A stretch of 22,547 bases of DNA. It comes from Candidatus Termititenax sp. (lineage in GTDB: Bacteria > Margulisbacteria > Riflemargulisbacteria > GWF2-35-9 > DYQY01). The stretch lies in the NCBI GenBank assembly GCA_020719045.1, contig DYQY01000002.1, positions 147,964 to 170,510 on the forward strand, given 5' to 3'. Shown in pieces: positions 12,101 through 21,100 of this stretch. Below the pieces are notes generated by a model. It worked only from the letters and a program-made list of their open reading frames with translations. It made no database searches and was not told the origin of the DNA. The stretch's first letter is position 1, and each line of letters starts with the position of its first letter. A program made the translations under genes and the position numbers.

Positions 12101-15100
12101 GTTTTCCCATCATTTTTCCTACCTGCTACTGGTATTTCCTGTATCGACCAATTCTTGTTTGATTCATCATTATGGAAATATGCATCTAAGGAACGGTCAA
12201 TTTGTCTAACTGCTAATGTTTCATTCCTTTTTAACATATCGTCTCTGAAAGACTTTAACCATGATAATTCTTGTTTTAACTTAGCTTGATCTTCACCTTT
12301 CGCTGACTCAATATGAGCATCATAATCACTAATCATTTTATATAATTCTTGTCTGATTTCATGAACATTCAACAAGACCTCATGAGTATTTCTGTTTCCT
12401 TCAAGCAACCTTCCTGCCCTATCTCCTTCTTTCTGTAAATTATATGTAAATAAATAGGCGCCCAAATAAGACTTCTCATTAAAAGTCACTTTAGCAACCT
12501 TACCACTCATAATTCTGTCACTTAAAGCCTGAACAATTAATGATTGGTCTACTTCATCAGCTAAATGAAACCATAATCCTTGAGTAATAAGTTTGGCTGT
12601 ATCTATGTTTTCACTAGTTACGTCACTAAGAAGGTCAAAAACCATATCTGTAACTGTTCCATAAGTCATTCTACTGCTATATGCTTGACGAGAAGCAGTT
12701 GCTCTTTCTGAACTACCTCTTTGGTCTGGAAGACCAGAGACACATCCTACATAATTAGGGTCGCCAGTAATATAATAGGTATAACCCCTAATTTCTGCAA
12801 AATCTTTAAGTGCAAGGTCATCTATAGCAGAAGTAACATGAACCCCTTTCCCAAATAAGCTAAAAACATATCCTGAAGCGCCACCGACTATTGTCTTACC
12901 AGCTCCACAAGGAAGTTCAGCTAACATTTTATTAAGCAAAGCTACTGATGCATATATTTGTTCACGAAACATTCTTTTACCTTGAAATTGTTTCTTTAGC
13001 TCTAATCCAACTGAAAAAAGTGCATCAGAAACATTTTGAACAGTTAGTTTATTCTCGTTCAAAGCATTAACTAAACTATTAAAATCAGTAACCTTTATTT
13101 CAGTACCCTCATTTGTTTTTATACTCAACTCTTTTCCATTAGCAGTTAATTTGGCTATCTTCTCTTTTGCAACTTTACTAAACAAATTCTCAAAGCCACC
13201 ATCTGCTATATCAACAGGCGATGTAGACCTTCTGACTCCCTCTCTAAATAAAGCAAGTGCCTTATTCTGAAGATCTGCAATCTCAATATTTAATCTGTCA
13301 ATATCAGGCTTATTACGATTTCTTTTTGCGATTAGTAACAGCTCAAATTTAGCAGTTAAAGCTTGATCGTATTCAACGTGTTTTTCCTTAAGCTGAGCCA
13401 GTGTAAGTCTTACTACTTCAGTTTCATACCTATCAACTTCCTTGCTTCTAGTCTGAACCTGTTGCATCCTTACTGCATCTAACTTTTCAGAAAATAATTT
13501 CTCTAAACTAGTTCTGGTGGTTTCAATATCCTCTTCATTAAATTTTATTGTATCAGAAAGGTCTAATTGTCCTGGTGTCTTATCGTATTTAGCTAATGTC
13601 ATAAAATGCGATTCTAGAACTATAGAGTCCAAGTATCTTTTTACTTTAAGCCCACTAATATCCTGCACAATTATTGGATTAGAATCCTTGATCTTAACTT
13701 TTCCATTATCATTACACTCTAATACTCTGATACTCTCTATCCCGCCTTTGTCGTTCGGGGTAAGTTCTAGAAGGACTCTCCCAGCTAGCTTACCTTTTGG
13801 CAAATCTAAACCACAGTGTTCATTTAAATCAGCTCTGTTTACATGTAAATATAATTTATTGCTCTTTATAAATATTTTCGAGTTAGGAACAGATAACGCT
13901 TGTAGCCCCTTAAAAGCTAATTGGTCTGAACTAAGCCGCAAATCCCCATGTCTTTCAAGTAAAACAGTATTCCACATACTAGCCACTGCGTCTCTTCTAG
14001 CAGTGTCAAAATCCTTTTGTCCACTCTCAATAGCTTCTCCAAGAGCTTTAAGTTTATTAACAATACTATTTATCTGTTGCTCAGATAAACTCCAGCCATC
14101 GTCAGCACCTTGACTACTAATTAATACTTGTTTAAAACTCTCACAAAAATCAGTAAATTTTTGTATTTCCGTTTTTTCGATTGCTTCACTAGCACTTCCC
14201 CTTGAAGCGTCTACCTCTACTGTTCGACTTGGGGCAACATCCATTGCACCTTCTACTGCTGGCTTACCAGCTCTATCTGCAACTATTGTTTTTCCGCTTT
14301 CTGGCTCAGCAATATTTGTAGTCTCAGCTGGCTTTGGCTTTAAAGCATCAAAAGCTTTATTAAGAAACTCAGCTGTGGCACCTGTTGATTTATTGGCTTC
14401 TTTAATAGCAACAGCTAAGTTTTCAGGAAGAAATAATTCACGAATAACAACTTTTTCTGACAGACCATGCTCTCCAGCGTTTAAAACAACCCTGTATTCT
14501 GGTCTAACAGTTCCCGCTCCAACCCTTCTTAGTGAAACGTTATTGTCTATCCCTCGTTTATATAACTTCAAGATAATATCTTTGTCATCGGTTACTTCCT
14601 TTAAAAACTCATTTCTCTCACTCATTAACATAAATGGCCTAGTGAAAATTAATGCATTTTGGCCATCTGACAGTGTCTGAATCTTAAAACTATCAGAATA
14701 TTTCTGAATTAATCCATTAAAAGCATCTGGATTACTTACAAAAAACCCTAAAGGCTTAGCCCCTTGCAGATAAGGTTCAACAGTAATAGAACTAACTCTA
14801 TAATTTTTGTTACCAACTTTAACAAGATAATCACCAGCATTAGTTCTCTCCATATGTGAACCACTAAAATCATTTGCTAAATCATCTATAACGTCATACG
14901 CTAATTGAGCTTTTTCTTTATTCACTTCAAGGAATCCAGAAGGTAAGCCAAGACCTTTCTTTATCTGAGAATGTTCTCCGTCTACACTAGTATATTGATA
15001 AAGATTGTCACCAATTTTAATACGGTCATAACTAAGACCACCCTTCATATAAGAAGCCGTGCCTTGATTATACTCAACACCTTTGGCTTTTATATCATAA

Positions 15101-18100
15101 ACAGCATATGGAGCTGTTCCAACCTCATATCCACCCTGATTTCTCTGATATACTTGTGCACCAACTGCAGTTTTTGTTTCGACATGAAAGGTAGAACCTT
15201 GGGACGCGAACGGTAAAAACATTGACCAAGTAGCAAAACTAAAAGCTCTATTAAGGACTTCTGAAGGAGCACTTACCCATTTATTATCGGAATTACTATA
15301 ATGATTAGTAATCCGCCTTAAATGTTCCCATAAAGTTTGTGTCTTAGTACTATCCAAGAATCTCTCTATGGGTTTTCTTTCCTTTGGTGTATATCCATTA
15401 TTTTTCATCCAATCAACAACTTGTTTAATATTGGCTGGTTCTGTTAACCTCAATTTACCATCAGTTATAAAACCACTTTCGGTTAAATGAGTAATTAAGT
15501 TACTCCTTTTATTTCCATCTGTTTCATTTACTACTGGTATTTTTGATGTTTCTATAGCAGAAAATTCTTGCTTATGCTTCAAAACATTCTTTTTTTCCTC
15601 AGGCGTCATAATCCCTAGTGAAGTCATATATTTTCTAATACTAGAAGATACTTGCATCATAAACCTAGTTTTAGGACTATCTGGTGCTGCAGACTTCCTT
15701 CCGACTTCTGTATCCTTATAATCTCTATCCATTGCCCTTGTTGCAACCCCTTCATGAAATCGAGATAAGGTACCTCTTACATCTTGTCTGCTTCTTGGTT
15801 GCTGAAAAGGGATATTTGCACTAAATCCCGTTTCAAAACTTTTTTCATACATAAACTCAGCATATAAAACCAGCTTTCCTCTTTCTAAAGCAAGCTTTCT
15901 AAACTCTTTTGGGTGTCGATCTCTCATCACACACAAAGATGGGTTTTCTGTTAATAGTATCCTTTCTCCAGTTTGTAGTTGAAGTTGTTTTAATGTTCTT
16001 TTTGTAAAAGATTCTAAGGCACGTCTGTTATTAACAAGCTCTTCTCCATTAGGCAAGAATAAATATCCTTGATACTTACCTGCCTGCACATCATTAAAAT
16101 CAACCTCTTTGCCCTTAACAAAACCTCTGCTTTTATCATATACATGTTCATATCCATTAAAGACTATTTTATTCATACCCTTTGAAATCACGAACAAAAT
16201 AGTAGCGCCTAAAGACAAGAGACTATATATAGACCCTGCTAGTCTAGCTGGGTCATCTGCACCGTTTTGTGTTCTTTCGATAGTATCATTTAGATAAAGT
16301 CTAAAGAAATCCAAAACGGATTCAGGCATTGATGATGAGCCCACCACTTCTAGTGCCCTTTGCTCAATACCTGAAATAGTTGCTTTGTCATAAACCCATG
16401 GTGCTAGTTTTGTAAAAGGGCTCTTAATTAATTCCCAGGTTGAAGAAAAAAAATCAGCGAGTCCAATAATAGGATATTCCCATACAGACGGATTTTCCTG
16501 ATGTGCATTAATACTGACACCAGGTGAGAATGTTTGTAACAATTTGGTATAAAAATCTGAATCATAGCTAACTTTAGAAGCATCACTGTTTGTTGTTAGA
16601 AGCTTATTCAAAGAAAACCTACCTAAACTAACGTTAGTATCAATAAGTTGAAGCCCTTCTGTTTCCGATTGCTCTAATTCTTCAAGTTTCTCTTTTAGAA
16701 AACTCTCTCTCTCTTCAGAAGTATTAAACGTTTCCTTTGAGCTAGCAACTATTGCCTGATCCATATCAGCTAGTTCCTCAATAACTGCATTTACAGAAAA
16801 ATGCTTTGTTGATAAAAAGTTGCCCATTCTTTTATTTCTAACCATTATGAGCAATGCTTTCATGCTATCCAGTGCTTTTCTTGCATCAACACTTAGACCA
16901 CCATCTTGGTCTAATGAACTAATTTGCAAGTCAGCAGGTAACTTATTGATAACATCAATATCCTTTGACTCAAATACCTGAGACCATGCAACTGCAAATT
17001 CCTCATCGGTTGACATTTCCTTCTGAAAATACTCAAAAGCCTCCCTAATATCTTTTCCATAAATCTGCTTATCATATGGAATACCTGCTTCGAATCTAAA
17101 AATCATTGTTGCACTATTGTTTTCCATCGATTCTTGAAATTTATTTGAAGAGACTATAGCTTGAATAAATTGAGATACGAAAAAGTTAACTCTGGTATCA
17201 GCAGAAGCAGTTGAAGACAAATCAAACCCTTCTTTCTGAGCTTTTTCCAAAACTGCTTTAAGTGCACTTAAATACGCATCATTATCCTTGCCTTCAATAG
17301 CTTCTAATACTGCACGTCCTTCACTAAAATCATTTAAATATGTATTTAAACTTGGCATCTTAAATAATAAATCTTTTAACAAACCCCTATTTTTAATTTG
17401 CTCAAAAAGTGCATTATTTGTAGCATTAGTTGTACCATTAACTATTGAAATAACAGCAGCCAACAGCTCCTTGCTTTTTATCTCTACTTTTGTATTTTTG
17501 GAAGACGGAACAGAAGGAACTGATTGAATACCCAGTTGTTCCTGAAGAAAGGCTACTGTATATAACCCAAAAGCTAGGTCCACTTTATTCTTTTCTGTAA
17601 CTTGCTGATACAACATAGCAACTATGTCTCTTAGCCTTTGTAGTTTCTCAATCCCATATTTTTGATTCTCATCACTCAACATATTTTCAGGATCAACTAA
17701 CTCATCAAATCCAATATTTAGATTCATATCCTCTGCTAAAAAATTCTTCTGCAAAAATTCACTTATTTCTGCATCATTACTAAAAGCTTGTTGTAGTCTT
17801 TGAATAAAGCCTTTATCTATTCTTCCTCCAAAAATATTATCTTTTAATTCTGTTAAATTATCAGCAGCAATCTCACCTTTTGAGGCCATTCCATAAATTC
17901 TATCTATCTCTGTTTGATATAAGTAAGTTTTTAATGTCAAAGATACAGAACGTAAAGCTCTTTCTCCAGTTAATAAATCGAACTGAGGATTACCTTTCAG
18001 TGCTATATTTTCTAAACCATTAGAAAATTTACTACTTTGCATCCGATAGAACTCCGAAACAGCTCTTCTAGCAAAAGATAAGGCGATAGAGCCATATTTG

Positions 18101-21100
18101 GTAGAAAATTCTGCATCTAATGAGTTACCTTTATCATCAACAAACTCACCTGTTAAAAATACGTGATCAGGTTTAAATTGGACTTTATCTGGATTACTTA
18201 AAGCATATTGGATTAATTTATTCATATTTGACATAGCATCATCCAACACAGAATTAACACCATCTTTTATTTTTTGTTGTTCACTTGCATTAGTTACGGT
18301 AGATAAACTAATTGAAGGAAGCTTTTTATATACTTCATATGCAACAAGGTCCAACCACGTTCTATCTTCTGATAAAAGAATAGTTTCTAAAGTACCACCA
18401 CTTTTATCAGCTTTTTGTTTTAAATCTAGAACCCTTGCATAAAGCTCGTTTAATAAAGCATTTTCAGTATCTACAACTTTTGTACCAACTGCACTTACGT
18501 TATTTAAAGTTAGAGACATTAACGAAGCAATTACTTCTGGTCTTGTTATATCGCCATTTGCATTAGCAAGTTTCCCAGCCTTCAAATCTTGCACTGCTAC
18601 CTTTTTATTAATAACCCGCTTCGCTCCATCTATGAATTCACTTTCACTTATTGATATTTTGTCTTTATACTTTAAAAAAATCTTATGAGAAACACTATCA
18701 AACTTAGCCTGCCAACCTTCAACGACAGAACCATTAACGATAATAGCTTCTTGTTCCAGCTCTTCCCAAATACTTATTAATGTTGCGTAATCTATACCTT
18801 TTATGGCAAGCATTCTTCCACCAGAAAGAATCTCTAACTCATTAGTCTCTTCAAAATATATCATAGACTCCTGATCTAACTTATATTGTGTCATACTAGT
18901 AAGGTAATTACTGTCAACCTTCTTATGATAGATAGAAACAAAATGTCCTTTTATATTAGTCACATCTGCTCTAGTTTCTTCTTCACTAAAAATAATATCC
19001 TCTGCTTTTATATTTGATAGCCCAGGTACACCAGCAATAGCTTTAATTATGGCTGTCTTTGCCTCCTCATTATTCTTCCAACCAAGTATATACATTAATT
19101 GCATGCTAATATATATTGATGATACTTCTTGTACTCCTTGGATATTTATTATACCCTTTAGCCATGAGACAAAATCCCCAACATTTGTAAAACCACTTAT
19201 CTGAACACTTTTTAATAATTCTCCTGACTTATCTCTATTAGCTCGCCTCTGATTGTCAACTTCAGATTCAAGCCCCTTGTAACTTCTTAGTTCAACAAGT
19301 TCATCAATAAGATAAATAGTTGGATCAACTTTTGAACTGTCAGTATTCTCCTTCTTGAATTCCTTAAGTCCAGCAGATACAGCCAAATACCCATTAATCG
19401 CCTTAAGTTGAGACTGCTTATTACCTGGGAACTCATTTTCAGCTATTTTCATTAGATTCTGAATAACAAGAGGAGCTGTTAGCAATTTTTCAGCACTCTT
19501 TGCCTTAGAATAGGTATCCACTAGTCTAGTTAAATCCTCTAAACAAATACTGTCAGTCTTGGTGCCAGACAATAAATATACGATTAATTCATCAGTATAG
19601 TTACCCTCTAGACCAATATTTAAACCAAACTCAGGCAATAACTTTTCACAAAGAGATTTAATAACTGGATATTTAGATAAATTAGAACTATCTAGCTTGT
19701 CACCACTATCCATTAACTTAACTATCTCAGTCTCCAAGGCTTTAGCGTCTATGTTATTAACATTAATAAAAGCTTGCATTTCATTAGATTGACTTAGCCT
19801 TAAAAACCTGAAAACTGGACTATAATCAAGGAAGTAGCCTACTCCAGAATCTAGTGTTTTAATTAAATCAATAACAGAACTTATTCCCTTAACTTGCAGG
19901 GCATCTGCTCGTTTATACATCTGACTACCTAGCCATGTACGCCCATCAACCGGTCCATTAGCATCAAACAAGAAATTCTGTGCTTGTGTAATAGTTAGTT
20001 CTGATAATCCAAGCTCTTTTCTTAAATAATTAAGGAAACCAGTAAGCATCTGCTCGTCTATTGCATCAGCCTGAACAGTTAACCCACCGAAGCTTCCTTG
20101 CTCCAAAGCAGTTGAAACTCTTATATTTTCTGCATTATCATTTTTAGCACTTACTAATGCTTCACTTCTATATAAATTATCGCCAGACTTAATATATGCA
20201 AGCGAACCATTAAACATCTTGTATAACCTCTCGGTTATAACTGAAGCATTTGATTCCGAGCCAAGAGGAAGTGATTCAATATATTTCCTTATTAACCATA
20301 GTGCTTTTGCATTATCCGTATTTTGCCATTTTTTATTGCTATTAGCAATTTCTGGCTTCTTAGAATTACTGGAAGTCGCAATATAATCCATAAATGCATT
20401 GTATAGTTCTGGTATAAAGACGAAAGTATTTTGGTTAGATGGCATTTGATTAAGAAGAGATAGTACAACTGTTTCAAATGCTGGAGGTAATTTATTACTA
20501 GATGCTGTATTTCCTAGTTCAAACACATACACTTGCGCAAATAAATTAATAACTTCATTAATACTTCCCTCTCCAAGACTTTTGAAATTATCATTTAACC
20601 ATTGATTAATCTGACTCGTAGTCTCCTGAGATTGATAATAATTCATCAAAACACTACCATCTTGCAACACTGTGCAAAAATCTTGTTGTTTAAGGCTATC
20701 AAAAAAAGCATCTAGCTTATCGGCAGGAATAGCACTATTAAAATCGCTCTTAGAAAAAACAGCAGGAAGGGAGCTATTAATAGTACTAAGCTTTACATAA
20801 TTGCGATTTCCATGTCGTATTACCCTACAGCAATACTTACCAGAACCTATGCCATGCAATAATTCTTGATTTTGAACTGAAACATTATTGGTAGAAAAAA
20901 ACAACTTCTCAGGCATACCAATTTCTGCGTACTCTTCAACCTTTGCTGTTCTATTCAAACCAAGTGATGTTCGCTGACTAGTATCCTGAACAGCAGAACC
21001 TATAGCAACACCTGGCTTCTTAGGATTATTAATCACATATTCTCTATCTACCTCTCCATTATCATCTAACATTCTTACTTGGATATAATCATCGCTAGAT

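Noticed and set aside
10093-13035. A generic DEAD-box RNA or DNA helicase instead of a SecA motor
   Set aside because: The DEVD plus TYGT pair and the SEGLQQALEA element between Walker B and MSGT are SecA features not expected in generic helicases.
13517-14113. A 198-codon open frame on the plus strand
   Set aside because: It lies antisense within the giant gene, has no recognisable protein features, and its composition is what a shadow of the AT-rich minus-strand codons would give.
19920-20010. Peptidoglycan-binding-like motif (ANGPVDGRTWLG) in the N-terminal part of the giant protein
   Set aside because: Only the short GPVDG turn resembles the PG_binding_1 pattern; the surrounding helices and spacing do not clearly match, so I do not call the domain.
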